This document shows, one piece after another, positions 1 through 9,036 of a DNA stretch of 64,000 bases; position 1 is the stretch's first letter, and the number at the start of each line of letters is the position of its first letter. The notes below the pieces were generated by a model that saw nothing but the letters and a program-made list of their open reading frames with translations, did no database searches and was not told where the DNA came from. The translations under genes were made by a program, and so were the position numbers. The stretch is from Actinomyces urinae. Lineage in GTDB: Bacteria > Actinomycetota > Actinomycetes > Actinomycetales > Actinomycetaceae. The stretch spans positions 744,001 to 808,000 of the forward strand of contig NZ_LT632547.1 in assembly GCF_900119695.1 (NCBI RefSeq), in the 5' to 3' direction.

Positions 1-1232
1 ATGGCGTAGCCGCCTTCCAGCGTCTGCAGTGCGCGCTCAAAACGCTCTGGTGTTGCCGTGTGTAGCGTCATGAGCGGCTGGCCCTTAACTACCCTGTCAC
101 CCGGCTTTGCGTGAAGCTCGATGCCTGCAACCGCCTGAACGTCCTCGCCAGCGCGAGCACGACCCGCGCCAAGACGCCAGGAAGCCACGCCAACTGAAAG
201 TGCGTCGAGGCGGGTTAGGTACCCATCTCGTTCGGCAACAACATCGTGCGTGTCCTTCGCAACCGGTAGCGGAGCATCCGGATCACCACCCTGGGCGCTG
301 ATCATTTCTCTCCAACGGTCCATTGCACGGCCGTCCTTCAATGCGGCCTCAATATCCGCATCAGGCTTGCCAGCAGCGGTGAGCATCTCGCGAGCAAGCT
401 CAACGGTCAGCTCAACAACATCGGCTGGGCCTCCGCCCGCAAGAACCTCAACAGACTCGCGCACTTCGAGGGCATTACCAACCGTAAGACCAAGCGGAGT
501 AGACATGTCGGTCAGGAGCGCGGAGGTCTTAACACCATGATCAGTACCAAGATCAACCATTGTGCGGGCAAGCTCGCGCGCCTTGTCGAGATCCTTCATG
601 AACGCACCCGAACCGACTTTCACGTCCAAAACGAGTGAGTCGGTGCCCTCCGCAATCTTCTTCGACATGATCGAACTAGAAATCAGCGGAATGCAGTCCA
701 CAGTAGAAGTGATGTCGCGAAGCGCGTACAGCTTCTTATCGGCGGGGGCAAGGCCTGAACCAGCTGCACAAATCACGCATCCGGGGCCGGCCAGCATGTC
801 AATGACTTCCTGGTTGGATAGGTTTGCCCTCCAGCCGGGAATCGACTCTAGCTTGTCGAGAGTGCCGCCAGTGTGCCCGAGTCCGCGGCCAGAGAGCTGC
901 GGGACAGCCACGTCAAATGCAGCTACCAACGGAGCGAGCGGAAGAGTGATCTTGTCTCCGACACCGCCCGTAGAGTGCTTATCTGCGGTGCGGCGCGGAA
1001 GCGAGCTGAAGTCCATACGCTCACCGGAATTGATCATTGCGAGCGTCCAGCGTCCGATCTCCGCGCGCGTCATTCCGTTTAGGAAGATCGCCATCGCCAT
1101 GGCAGCCATCTGCTCTTCACCCACGTCACCGCGAGTGTACGCATCGATGATCCAATCAATTTCTTCGGGGGTTAGTTCCCCACCGTCACGCTTGTGACGG
1201 ATAACGTCTACAGCGTCAAAAGTTTTCTTCAT
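1..1232 (-). CDS. deoA: Thymidine phosphorylase (3' end outside window)
   Basis: This is a pyrimidine-nucleoside phosphorylase that cleaves thymidine or deoxyuridine with phosphate to the base and deoxyribose-1-phosphate, in the cytoplasm. About 410 residues are visible, starting MKKTFDAVDVIRHKRDGG. The phosphate-binding motif KHSTGGVGDK lies near residue 85, followed by SGRGLGHTGGTLDKLES. The last 20 or so residues of a normal DeoA (about 430) fall beyond position 1. The ATG lies 1 nt after the cdd stop codon, with GAAAGGTC as ribosome-binding site, so translation is probably coupled. It is the last visible gene of a nucleoside uptake and salvage operon. Family assignment is secure. The distinction from PyNP (broad specificity) is by similarity only. 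Confidence 0.95.
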   Translation of the reverse strand, partial: MKKTFDAVDVIRHKRDGGELTPEEIDWIIDAYTRGDVGEEQMAAMAMAIFLNGMTRAEIGRWTLAMINSGERMDFSSLPRRTADKHSTGGVGDKITLPLAPLVAAFDVAVPQLSGRGLGHTGGTLDKLESIPGWRANLSNQEVIDMLAGPGCVICAAGSGLAPADKKLYALRDITSTVDCIPLISSSIMSKKIAEGTDSLVLDVKVGSGAFMKDLDKARELARTMVDLGTDHGVKTSALLTDMSTPLGLTVGNALEVRESVEVLAGGGPADVVELTVELAREMLTAAGKPDADIEAALKDGRAMDRWREMISAQGGDPDAPLPVAKDTHDVVAERDGYLTRLDALSVGVASWRLGAGRARAGEDVQAVAGIELHAKPGDRVVKGQPLMTLHTATPERFERALQTLEGGYA

Positions 1233-1233
1233 G

Positions 1234-1647
1234 CTATGACCTTTCAACTTCGTCGAGGTCGTCTGGGCCGAACGCGTCCGGGAGGACCTCGGCCATCGTC
1301 TGGATACCCCGAGGCATCTTCATAAGTAGCTGCTTGCCTCCGTGCTCGTACAAGATTTGCCGACACCGGCCACACGGCACGATATGGTCGCCCTCCTGGT
1401 TTACGCACGTGAATGCGACGAGGCGGCCTCCACCTCCATTAATGAGGTCGGAAATCACCCCACATTCGGCACATAGCGTGACTCCCAGGCCCGCATTCTC
1501 CACGTTGCAACCAGTAACAATGCGCCCGTCGTCTACGAGTGCGGCAGCGCCAACCCGGTAGTTCGAGTAGGGAGCGTAAGCTCTTTTGTTCGCAGCTACC
1601 GCTGCTTCATACAGCTTGGTCCAGACTTCATCATTAATCTCAGTCAT
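1234..1647 (-). CDS. cdd: Cytidine deaminase
   Basis: This enzyme deaminates cytidine and deoxycytidine to (deoxy)uridine, feeding the phosphorylase encoded next door. At 137 residues it has the small tetrameric form. The zinc site is visible as C59-A60-E61 (Glu61 as proton shuttle) and P91-C92-G93-R94-C95. The substrate motif is present as NVENAG at about residues 48-53. The ATG is preceded by CTAAGGAAAATC. The gene sits between the second nucleoside permease and deoA. A strong hairpin occupies the gap upstream (see 1666-1699). Nothing is missing from the active site. Confidence 0.96.
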   Translation of the reverse strand: MTEINDEVWTKLYEAAVAANKRAYAPYSNYRVGAAALVDDGRIVTGCNVENAGLGVTLCAECGVISDLINGGGGRLVAFTCVNQEGDHIVPCGRCRQILYEHGGKQLLMKMPRGIQTMAEVLPDAFGPDDLDEVERS

Positions 1648-1665
1648 GATTTTCCTTAGGGTGCT

Positions 1666-1699
1666 CCGTTAGCCCCCAAAAAATATTGGGGGCTAACGG
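1666..1699 (-). other. Perfect 14-bp stem hairpin inside the nucleoside operon
   Basis: The arms at 1666-1679 and 1686-1699 are perfectly complementary (ccgttagcccccaa / ttgggggctaacgg), with a 6-nt A/T loop. It lies between the second permease stop and the cdd ribosome-binding site, which stays outside the stem. On the transcribed strand no run of U follows the stem, so it is not a classical terminator. It may act as a processing or stability element, or as a partial attenuator setting transporter-to-enzyme ratios. Confidence 0.8.
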
Positions 1700-1714
1700 C
1701 TAATTGATTCCGGT

Positions 1715-2989
1715 TTACGGGTACGGTTTACCTTCTGCGGCAGGCGCGCGGACGACTCCGACGAAGCCAGCAACCGCGAGGATCGTAATCACGTACGGGA
1801 TCATGAGCAGGAATTCGGATGGAACATTTGAGCCAACGGCCTGCATGATCGCACCCAGGTTCGTGGCAAAGCCGAACAGGAGGGCCGCACCGAATGCGCC
1901 CTTCGGGTTCCAACGTCCCAGGATCATTGCCGCCAGGGCAATAAAGCCGTTGCCGGCAGCCATGTCCTTAGAGAACGCGAGACCCTGACCGATCGTGAAG
2001 AATGCGCCACCCAGGCCGGCAAGAGCACCGCCCAATAGCACGTTCATCCAACGCGTGCGGTTAACTTTGATACCCACGGTGTCAGCGGCACGCGGGTGCT
2101 CGCCACAAGCCCTCATGCGCAGGCCCCAACGGGAGTTGAAGACCATGAACTGCAGGATGATTACCGTGAGGAACATAAGGTAAACGAGGATCGACTGGTT
2201 GAACAGGATCGGGCCAATTACCGGAATATCCGCAAGTACGGGGATCTTCAAGTTCGGCAGGCGGTTAACCGAGTTCAAAGTCTCCGCGTTGTACTTCAGA
2301 ACCGTGGAGTAAAGGAACGAAGTTAGACCAACCACCAGCATGTTCAGCACAACACCCACAATGATGTGATCGGTGCGGAAGTTGATAGTGAACAGTGCCA
2401 GTAGTACCGCAACTAGAGCGCCAGCGATTGGCGCGCCAATGAGGCCAAAGTACGGATTGCCCGCAACGGAAGCCACAACCGCGCCAAGGAAAGCACCGAA
2501 TAGGAGCTGACCTTCAATCGCAATGTTGATAATGCCTGAACGTTCGTTGACTACACCCGAGAGCGCGCCGAATACGAGCGGCGTAGCGAATGCTAGAGCG
2601 CCGGTCAGCAGCGACACGGCCGGCAGGTGTGCGTCCTTGCCCGCAATGGTGGAGAGCAAGAATGCGATCACGAATGGTACCGCCACAGCTACAAGTAGCC
2701 AGCCGTTTACGTGCTTGCGTTCCTTAGCCAGATACCAGATGTATCCGGTTACGGGTACTGCGATTAGTACCATGATCCACGCGGTCAGACCGGCCGGCAA
2801 AGTGGTATCTGGAATGGTAAACCACGAGGTTGCGCCCGCCCACGAGACTGTTGAGTCTCCCTTGGTGGTGAGCGCGATGATTAGCGTGAGGACTGCCATT
2901 ACTGTTGCTGCGATCGGATCGCGCAACTGCATCTTCAGACGAATGTCGTCGCCTGCCTTCTTGTGTTGAACTACGCTTTCAGTGCTCAC
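1715..2989 (-). CDS. Nucleoside ABC transporter permease (second permease)
   Basis: This is an inner-membrane permease of the BPD_transp_2 family (NupQ/YufQ-like). It forms a heterodimer with the permease encoded just upstream to import nucleosides. It is 424 residues long with roughly ten hydrophobic segments. The family hallmark loop that contacts the ATPase is seen as EHPRAADTVGI near residue 300. The start codon overlaps the stop of the first permease by 4 nt (ATGA), so the two are translationally coupled. The BMP-family binding protein, ATPase and two downstream salvage enzymes make nucleosides the likely substrate; the exact spectrum is unknown. Confidence 0.9.
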   Translation of the reverse strand: MSTESVVQHKKAGDDIRLKMQLRDPIAATVMAVLTLIIALTTKGDSTVSWAGATSWFTIPDTTLPAGLTAWIMVLIAVPVTGYIWYLAKERKHVNGWLLVAVAVPFVIAFLLSTIAGKDAHLPAVSLLTGALAFATPLVFGALSGVVNERSGIINIAIEGQLLFGAFLGAVVASVAGNPYFGLIGAPIAGALVAVLLALFTINFRTDHIIVGVVLNMLVVGLTSFLYSTVLKYNAETLNSVNRLPNLKIPVLADIPVIGPILFNQSILVYLMFLTVIILQFMVFNSRWGLRMRACGEHPRAADTVGIKVNRTRWMNVLLGGALAGLGGAFFTIGQGLAFSKDMAAGNGFIALAAMILGRWNPKGAFGAALLFGFATNLGAIMQAVGSNVPSEFLLMIPYVITILAVAGFVGVVRAPAAEGKPYP

Positions 2990-4284
2990 TTTGCGGCCTC
3001 CTTCTTAGCTCCAGCCGAGGCTCGCGCAGCCACCTTTCGCTTGTTGCGGTAGTACTGAACTGCTTCAGATGCAGCAATCAACAAAACGATGATCGCCTGC
3101 GTGACCTGAACGATGTCCACAGGAATTCCAGCGGCTGCCTGCATGGTGGAACCACCTGCAGCGAGTGCGCCAAACAGGATGCCCGCGAGGACGGTGCCAA
3201 GCGGCGTCGATTTACCAAGCAGCGCAACCGTGATTGCGTCAAAGCCGTATGATCCGGCCGTAGCGCCGGTAAGGAACTTCTCGGTGCCCAATACGGGAGC
3301 TGTACCCGCAAGACCGGCGAGGCCACCCGAAATGACAAGCGTCAAGAAGATGACGCGCGGAACGGATATGCCGGCCGTACGCGCTGCGTGCGGGTTTGCA
3401 CCTGCGGCGCGAAGCTCAAAACCGAACGTGGAGCGCTCTAAGAGCCACCATACGAATACGGCGGCGAGGATCGCGATAATGAATGAAAGATCAAGACGGT
3501 AGCTGGAGCCGAGCAGGCTCGGGTACGTGGCCGTGTCGGCAACGTACATTGACTTACCTGCCGAACCATCACCCTTCATGAACTCCTGGCTCAGCGTCCA
3601 CGAGAGGAACAGTAGAGCAATAGAGTTCAACATGATGGTCACGATAACTTCATTTGCGCCAACCTTTGCTTTCAAGAAGCCCGGGATAGCGCCCCACAGA
3701 GCACCACCCAAAACAGCGCACACGATCGCAACAATGAGGTGCAGGACAATCGGAAGGTGCAGGTGCATGCCCACTACTGTGCCCACAAAAGCACCCATGA
3801 TCAGCTGGCCCTGCACGCCGATGTTGAACAGGCCTGCACGGAACGAAACCGCGATTGCAAGACCGGCAATGATCAGTGGCACCGAACGGGTTAGCGTCTC
3901 AAGAAGAGGCTTAATACCAACCGAGAAAGAATCTGCCTCGTAGTTGTAGATCGAGCCTCTAAACAGTGACGAGAAGAAGCTCTGGAACGTAGAGCCGGCC
4001 GCTTGGAAGAAATCAGACGGCTGCGCAAAAAGATAACCGGCAGCGGTTTGTACGTCCTCGTTGAAGATCACAACGATCAACGCACCGAGCACCAGTGCAA
4101 TAGCAATAGCACCTACGATGACGGCCGTATTGATAGAGAACAGGCGCTGCGTCAGCCGGCTCCCAAATGGAACCTTGTCAGATTCCGCTTTCTTTCCAGT
4201 CGGCTTCTCAACTTCGCGCTCTTGCCCGTGAATCTCACCGGAGCGTTTCTGGTCGGTCGGCTGCGGATTTGTTTCCTGACTCAT
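2986..4284 (-). CDS. Nucleoside ABC transporter permease (first permease)
   Basis: This is a BPD_transp_2 permease of the NupP/YufP type, 432 residues. A hydrophilic, charged N-terminus of about 45 residues precedes the first membrane segment. The cytoplasmic coupling loop is visible as GANPHAARTAGISVPR around residue 300, equivalent to the EHPRAADTVGI loop of its partner. It lies 38 nt after the ATPase gene and overlaps the second permease by 4 nt. With that partner it should form the membrane channel of the BMP-dependent nucleoside importer. Confidence 0.9.
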   Translation of the reverse strand: MSQETNPQPTDQKRSGEIHGQEREVEKPTGKKAESDKVPFGSRLTQRLFSINTAVIVGAIAIALVLGALIVVIFNEDVQTAAGYLFAQPSDFFQAAGSTFQSFFSSLFRGSIYNYEADSFSVGIKPLLETLTRSVPLIIAGLAIAVSFRAGLFNIGVQGQLIMGAFVGTVVGMHLHLPIVLHLIVAIVCAVLGGALWGAIPGFLKAKVGANEVIVTIMLNSIALLFLSWTLSQEFMKGDGSAGKSMYVADTATYPSLLGSSYRLDLSFIIAILAAVFVWWLLERSTFGFELRAAGANPHAARTAGISVPRVIFLTLVISGGLAGLAGTAPVLGTEKFLTGATAGSYGFDAITVALLGKSTPLGTVLAGILFGALAAGGSTMQAAAGIPVDIVQVTQAIIVLLIAASEAVQYYRNKRKVAARASAGAKKEAAK

Positions 4285-4322
4285 TCGCCAGCCTCCTCAA
4301 TCTTCGTTGTATGAGCCTGCGC

Positions 4323-5834
4323 CTACGCCTCTTCAAGAGGCACACCAGCCATCATGAGGCCGAGCACAGAACGGGGCGTTCCAGCCGGAACAATGCCCAC
4401 GATCTTGCCGCGGTACATAACCGCAATACGATCAGCAAGCGCATCCACCTCGTCAAGCTCGGTAGAGATCACCAGGACAGCGGTATCGTTGTCGCGTTCT
4501 TGCACGATGCGCTCGTACACAAACTCGATGGAACCAACGTCGAGGCCGCGGGTGGGCTGTGACGCCACCAGGGCATCTAGATCGCGCGAAAGCTCACGTG
4601 CCAAGATAGCCTTCTGCGCGTTACCACCAGAAAGCGTTGAAATCGGATCGTGGATGGACGTCACGCGCACGTCAAACATGTCGCGTAGCTTCTCCGCGTG
4701 TTCTTCCACCACCGCGGGCAACATATTGATGCCCTTCGCAAAGGGGGCCCGATCGTAAACGTCTAGAATCATGTTCTCTGCGATCGAGAACGAGGCGATC
4801 ATACCGTTCGTTGACCGGTCTTCCGGCACGTAGCCGAGGCCCTTCTTCTGCAAACGCTCCTTGATAGTGAATGCGGCAAGATTTTCACCGCTGATCTTAA
4901 TGGAGCCGGAGTTTGGTTCAATGTCACCGAGGATCGCTTCGGCAAGCTCAGTTTGACCATTGCCCTGCACGCCCGCTACACAGACGATTTCGCCCTTATG
5001 AACATCTAGGTTCACTCGGTCGAGCAGGATATTACCCTCTTCGCTTACAACCGACAGATCCGAAACGGATAGGCCCACTTCGCCCAGCTTTGACTCACTC
5101 TTATCAACGTCAAGCTTGACGGGGCGGCCAACCATCTGGGAGGCCAATTCGGTTTCTGTAGACTGCGGGGACGCCTCACCAACAACCTTGCCGCGCCTAA
5201 TCACCGTGATTCGGTCTGCAACCGCTCGCACCTCACGTAGCTTATGGGTGATGAACACGATTGAAGTACCCGATTCCTTAAGCTGAACCATGATGTCCAT
5301 GAGCTCATCGGTTTCTTGCGGCGTGAGCACTGCAGTGGGCTCATCCAAAATCAAAACCTTGGCCTCGCGCGACAGTGCCTTAATGATCTCCACGCGCTGC
5401 TGTGCGCCAACCGAGAGATCTTCAATGCGCGCATCCGGATCAATATCAAAACCGAAACGAGCCGAGAGCTCGTTAACCAGTTTGCGTGCCTTGGCCTTAT
5501 TTATAACGCCAAGTGCTCCAGTGGGCTCGTAGCCGAGGGCCACAGATTCTGCCACTGTAAAAACAGGGACCAGCATAAAGTGCTGGTGCACCATACCAAT
5601 GCCAGCTGCGACCGCATCTCCGGGGCCGCTGAAATGAACTGGCTTATCATCAATCAGGATCTCACCGCCATCTGGCTGGTAGAGACCGTAAAGGACATTC
5701 ATCAAAGTTGACTTGCCCGCACCATTTTCACCAAGAAGAGCATGAATCTCCCCAGGCTCGACGGTGATGTTTATGTTGTCGTTAGCGACGAGCGGACCGA
5801 AAACCTTGGTGATGCCTCGAAGTTCGAGTTTCAC
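4323..5834 (-). CDS. Nucleoside ABC transporter ATPase with two NBDs
   Basis: This cytoplasmic ATPase has two fused nucleotide-binding domains (503 residues), as in NupO/YufO and sugar ATPases of the RbsA type. NBD1 has Walker A GENGAGKST near residue 36, signature LSVGAQQR and Walker B VLILDEPTAVL. NBD2 has a weak Walker A (GVQGNGQTE), the signature LSGGNAQK and a Walker B replaced by DALVASQPTRGLD. That asymmetry is normal for this family. It is the second gene of the operon, about 100 nt after the binding-protein gene. It powers the two permeases that follow. Confidence 0.93.
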   Translation of the reverse strand: MKLELRGITKVFGPLVANDNINITVEPGEIHALLGENGAGKSTLMNVLYGLYQPDGGEILIDDKPVHFSGPGDAVAAGIGMVHQHFMLVPVFTVAESVALGYEPTGALGVINKAKARKLVNELSARFGFDIDPDARIEDLSVGAQQRVEIIKALSREAKVLILDEPTAVLTPQETDELMDIMVQLKESGTSIVFITHKLREVRAVADRITVIRRGKVVGEASPQSTETELASQMVGRPVKLDVDKSESKLGEVGLSVSDLSVVSEEGNILLDRVNLDVHKGEIVCVAGVQGNGQTELAEAILGDIEPNSGSIKISGENLAAFTIKERLQKKGLGYVPEDRSTNGMIASFSIAENMILDVYDRAPFAKGINMLPAVVEEHAEKLRDMFDVRVTSIHDPISTLSGGNAQKAILARELSRDLDALVASQPTRGLDVGSIEFVYERIVQERDNDTAVLVISTELDEVDALADRIAVMYRGKIVGIVPAGTPRSVLGLMMAGVPLEEA

Positions 5835-5935
5835 AATGTTTTCCTTCGTTTCAAAGCTTCCATAAAGCCAGGTAAGGCCCGGATGCCGAGAAGGGCGCCC
5901 GGGCCTTACCTACTTGTATTGGTCAGCTCTGTAAA

Positions 5936-7024
5936 TTACGGCTGGTTCTTGGTCTCAACCTTGATCTTGCCAGAGATGATGTCCTGCTTGACCTGCTCGA
6001 CCTCATCCTTCAGCTCTGCAGGGACCTTCGAATCGAAGTCGTGGAACGGAGCGATCGAAACGCCGCCGTTCTCGAGGTTGCCGACGTACTGCTCCGAAGT
6101 CCACTTGTCATCAGCAACAGACTTGATCGTGTCGAACACAGCCTCGCCGATCTGCTTCATCACCGAGGTGAGGATGTACTGGCCCTGCTCCGGCTGAGTG
6201 AGGTAACCATCAGCGTCAACCCAGATGACGGAAACGCCATCAGATTCAGAAGCAGCGGTGAGTGCACCGGCACCAACCGGGCCTGCTACAGGCATGATGA
6301 CGTCAGCGCCCTGGTTAATGAGCTGCTGAGTGGTGTTCTTACCCTTAGCAACATCAGAGAAGTCGCCAGTGTAGGAGCCTTCCTGGCTCTCCATGTTCCA
6401 GCCGAGAAGCTTCACGTCGGTCGAGTGAACCTCGTTGTACTTCATCATGCCGCCTTCGAAGCCATCAGCAAAGATAGCGGTCGACGGAATCTTCATGCCG
6501 AGGAAGGTACCGATCTTACCGGTCTGGGTCATACCCGATGCGAGGTAGCCAGCGAGGTAGCCAGCCTCAGCAGTGTTAAATACGAGTGCGCGAGCATTCT
6601 CTGGCTGGTTCTCAAACGTCGAGTCAACTAGAGCGAACTTAACATCCGGGTGCTCAACAGCCTTAGCCTCGAGCTGAGCGGCCATCTTGAAGCCAACACC
6701 GATGATCAGGTCACAGCCCTCATCAACCATGGTGGAGATGTTCGGATCAAAATCAGCATCCGAGCTCGACTCAGCGGTCTTCACCTCAACGCCGAGTTCC
6801 TTCTCAGCGCGCTTCAAACCTTCATAGCCCGACTGGTTAAACGACTTGTCATCAAAGCCGCCCTCGTCAGAAACCATGCAAGCCTTTACGTTGCTTGCGC
6901 CCTGCGCGCCGCCGGTCTCGCCGCTTGTGCCTTCGTTACCGCCCTGATCCGGGGCCGAACCACAAGCTGCCAGCATCAACGCTGCTGCAGCAGCGACCGC
7001 AGATACCTTAATCGTTTTCTTCAC
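5936..7024 (-). CDS. BMP-family nucleoside-binding lipoprotein
   Basis: This extracellular substrate-binding lipoprotein (362 residues) is of the BMP/PnrA family and delivers nucleosides to the ABC importer encoded downstream. The signal peptide ends in the lipobox LAAC (Cys21), followed by a Gly/Ser/Glu-rich linker. The mature part starts with the family-typical KACMVSDEGGFDDKSFNQ. The start is GTG, with a strong CAGGAGGAACT site. It is the promoter-proximal gene of the operon; a gap of about 100 nt to the ATPase gene is common where the binding protein is made in excess. Confidence 0.93.
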   Translation of the reverse strand: MKKTIKVSAVAAAAALMLAACGSAPDQGGNEGTSGETGGAQGASNVKACMVSDEGGFDDKSFNQSGYEGLKRAEKELGVEVKTAESSSDADFDPNISTMVDEGCDLIIGVGFKMAAQLEAKAVEHPDVKFALVDSTFENQPENARALVFNTAEAGYLAGYLASGMTQTGKIGTFLGMKIPSTAIFADGFEGGMMKYNEVHSTDVKLLGWNMESQEGSYTGDFSDVAKGKNTTQQLINQGADVIMPVAGPVGAGALTAASESDGVSVIWVDADGYLTQPEQGQYILTSVMKQIGEAVFDTIKSVADDKWTSEQYVGNLENGGVSIAPFHDFDSKVPAELKDEVEQVKQDIISGKIKVETKNQP

Positions 7025-7103
7025 AGTTCCTCCTGTGGAAAGGTTTTAGAAGTTTGACGAGTCTCCCCCGCAATCTGGCAAGGTCCGCTCGCATGCACGT
7101 AAT

Positions 7104-7109
7104 AGTATA
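7104..7109 (-). promoter_or_regulatory. Probable -10 element of the nucleoside operon
   Basis: On the minus strand the hexamer TATACT lies about 80 nt upstream of the GTG of the binding-protein gene. A weak -35-like TTCTGG sits about 17 nt further upstream. Position relative to the gene and the match to TATAAT support a promoter. No start site has been measured. Confidence 0.5.
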
Positions 7110-7210
7110 ACCGATCCAGAAGCCCGCCAGAACTCGACATTAAGATCGTAAGCGAACAGTTATATTTGCGGGCTTACCTCCCCCAACTCACCCATCACGC
7201 CTCAAACCAA

Positions 7211-7249
7211 ATAAAAAAGCGGATTGGGAGACCTCGTCTCCCAATCCGC
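7211..7249 (-). terminator. Rho-independent terminator of rplY
   Basis: A perfect 13-bp stem (7219-7231 with 7237-7249) and 5-nt loop is followed on the minus strand by TTTTTTATTT. It lies 30 nt after the rplY stop codon and separates rplY from the nucleoside operon. Confidence 0.93.
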
Positions 7250-7277
7250 AACAGCTAAGTGGCTAAGCCGGTGAGGA

Positions 7278-7913
7278 TTACGCCTCTTCCGCAGCCTCTT
7301 CCTCTGCCTCAGCTTCGCCTTCAGCGGCTTCGCCCTCTTCGTCCTCGGCAACCTCGGGCTCCGGAACTTCCTCAGCAGCAACGATCGAAACCAGAACCTC
7401 TTCTGGATCCATCTCGTGCGTTACGCCCTCAGGCATTTCGAGCGCAGCAACCGTCAGGCTGTCACCCTCGGCCATACCCTCAATAGAAAGCTCGAAGCTC
7501 TGCGGAATAGCAATAACTGGAGCCTTGACCAGGATCTCGAAGTGCTCCTGGTTAGCAACCATGTTGTCCTTGACCTCACCGTGAATGACCAGCGGAACAG
7601 TAACATCAACCATCTCGTCGCGACGAACCGCAAACATGTCGACGTGCAGAATGTCGCGACGAACCGGGTGACGCTGAATATCCTTAACCAGAGCAAGCTG
7701 CTCATTGCCATCGAACACGAGGTTAACGAGAGCGTTCGCGCTGTCCTTAATGACAAGGAAAGTCTCGTGACCCGGCAGATCGAGGTGAATCGGATCAACA
7801 AAATCAGAGTAGACAACGGCCGGAACTAGGCCCTCGCGGCGTGCGCGACGAGCAGCACCCTTACCGAACTCGGTGCGAAGCTTCGCTTCCATACGCGTAA
7901 TATCAGCAGGCAT
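7278..7913 (-). CDS. rplY: 50S ribosomal protein L25 (long Ctc/TL5 form)
   Basis: This ribosomal protein binds 5S rRNA. At 211 residues it is the two-domain Ctc/TL5 form: an N-terminal L25 domain (about 1-90, with REGLVPAVVYSD) and a C-terminal beta domain (about 100-185). A strongly acidic Glu/Ala tail occupies the last 30 residues. The start is ATG after CCTAGGAGGATAA. It has its own promoter (TACACT at 8033-8038 on the minus strand) and terminator, giving a leader of roughly 110 nt. A small inverted repeat cgaaac/gtttcg at 7962-7978 lies in that leader. Confidence 0.95.
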   Translation of the reverse strand: MPADITRMEAKLRTEFGKGAARRARREGLVPAVVYSDFVDPIHLDLPGHETFLVIKDSANALVNLVFDGNEQLALVKDIQRHPVRRDILHVDMFAVRRDEMVDVTVPLVIHGEVKDNMVANQEHFEILVKAPVIAIPQSFELSIEGMAEGDSLTVAALEMPEGVTHEMDPEEVLVSIVAAEEVPEPEVAEDEEGEAAEGEAEAEEEAAEEA

Positions 7914-8032
7914 TTATCCTCCTAGGATCTCTCAAAATGAACGTGACCCCGGATGGTGGTGCGAAACAACGCGTTTCGAACGCCCTGTCGATAACGGCCA
8001 GCAATGCCAGCCCTCGCCGAGGCAACTTCACT

Positions 8033-8038
8033 AGTGTA
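8033..8038 (-). promoter_or_regulatory. Probable -10 element of rplY
   Basis: The hexamer TACACT on the minus strand lies just downstream of the prs stop codon and about 120 nt before the rplY ATG. No convincing -35 is visible because the upstream bases are prs coding sequence. Confidence 0.4.
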
Positions 8039-8044
8039 GCGAAA

Positions 8045-9025
8045 TTATGCGACTCCGTCGAATAGCGACGTCACCGAACCATCGTCAAATACCTCACGAA
8101 TTGCGCGCGCAAGCAGCGGGGCGATGGAGAGAATGGTCAGCTTATCAAACCGCTTGGACGGAACGATCGGAAGAGTGTTAGTCACAACCACTTCCCTAGC
8201 ACCGCATTCGGAAAGACGCTGAGTTGCCGGATCAGAGAGAACGCCATGGGTTGCCACCACAATCACGTCCTTAGCGCCCGATGCAAGCAGAACCTTCACG
8301 GCCTCTGCAATCGTGCCGCCCGTATCAATAAGGTCATCCACCAAAACGCACTCGCGGCCCTCCACGTCGCCAACAACCCGGTTTGCAACCGCCACGTTGG
8401 GACGCGTGGTGTCGCGCGTCTTATGGATGAAAGCAAGAGGAGCACCGCCCAGCTTCTGTGACCATTTCTCCGCAACCCGAATACGGCCGGCATCAGGAGA
8501 AACCACCGCAACGTTAGACAGATCCACGCGGGTACGAACATAGTCAACGAGTACCGGCATGGCCCACAGGTGATCGACCGGACCGTCGAAGAAACCTTGC
8601 GCCTGGGCCGCGTGCAAATCTACCGACATGAGGCGGTCGGCACCCGCGGCCTTGAAAAGATCGGACATGAGACGGGCCGAAATGGGCTCGCGGCCAAGGT
8701 GCTTCTTGTCCTGGCGCCCATACGGGTAGAACGGTGCTACAACCGTGATGCGCTTCGCGCTTGCACGCTTGAGCGCATCAATCATGATCAGCTGTTCCAT
8801 AACCCACTTGTTGATGGGCTCGGTATGTGATTGGATCACAAACGCGTCACAGCCACGAACGGACTCGTTGAAGCGCACGTAAATCTCGCCGTTCGCAAAA
8901 TCGTATGCCGTGGTAGGTAAAACACCCGTTTGAAGTTCTTCGCCAACAGCTGCCGCCAGCTCAGGGTAGGCTCGCCCTGACACCAGGATCAGGCGCTTTT
9001 CACCGGTGGTGATAATTCCAGTCAC
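8045..9025 (-). CDS. prs: Ribose-phosphate pyrophosphokinase
   Basis: This enzyme makes PRPP from ribose-5-phosphate and ATP for nucleotide, NAD, His and Trp synthesis. It has 326 residues, the normal length. The ATP loop FANGEIYVRFNESVRG lies near residue 44 and the flexible-loop region PYGRQDKKHLGREPIS near 105. The PRPP-binding motif VLVDDLIDTGGT is near residue 225. The start is GTG after GGAGAAATCAAA. Only 11 nt separate it from the glmU stop codon, so the two form the usual glmU-prs operon. No unusual residues were noticed. Confidence 0.97.
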   Translation of the reverse strand: MTGIITTGEKRLILVSGRAYPELAAAVGEELQTGVLPTTAYDFANGEIYVRFNESVRGCDAFVIQSHTEPINKWVMEQLIMIDALKRASAKRITVVAPFYPYGRQDKKHLGREPISARLMSDLFKAAGADRLMSVDLHAAQAQGFFDGPVDHLWAMPVLVDYVRTRVDLSNVAVVSPDAGRIRVAEKWSQKLGGAPLAFIHKTRDTTRPNVAVANRVVGDVEGRECVLVDDLIDTGGTIAEAVKVLLASGAKDVIVVATHGVLSDPATQRLSECGAREVVVTNTLPIVPSKRFDKLTILSIAPLLARAIREVFDDGSVTSLFDGVA

Positions 9026-9036
9026 TTTGATTTCTC

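Noticed and set aside
1680-1715. Reading the 1666-1699 hairpin as a terminator of the permease gene
   Set aside because: On the minus strand the stem is followed by AGCACCC, not a U run, and cdd follows at once in the same operon.
107-6631. Many long plus-strand frames opposite the nucleoside operon
   Set aside because: They mirror certain minus-strand genes, lack ribosome-binding sites and show no family features, so they are shadows of coding sequence.
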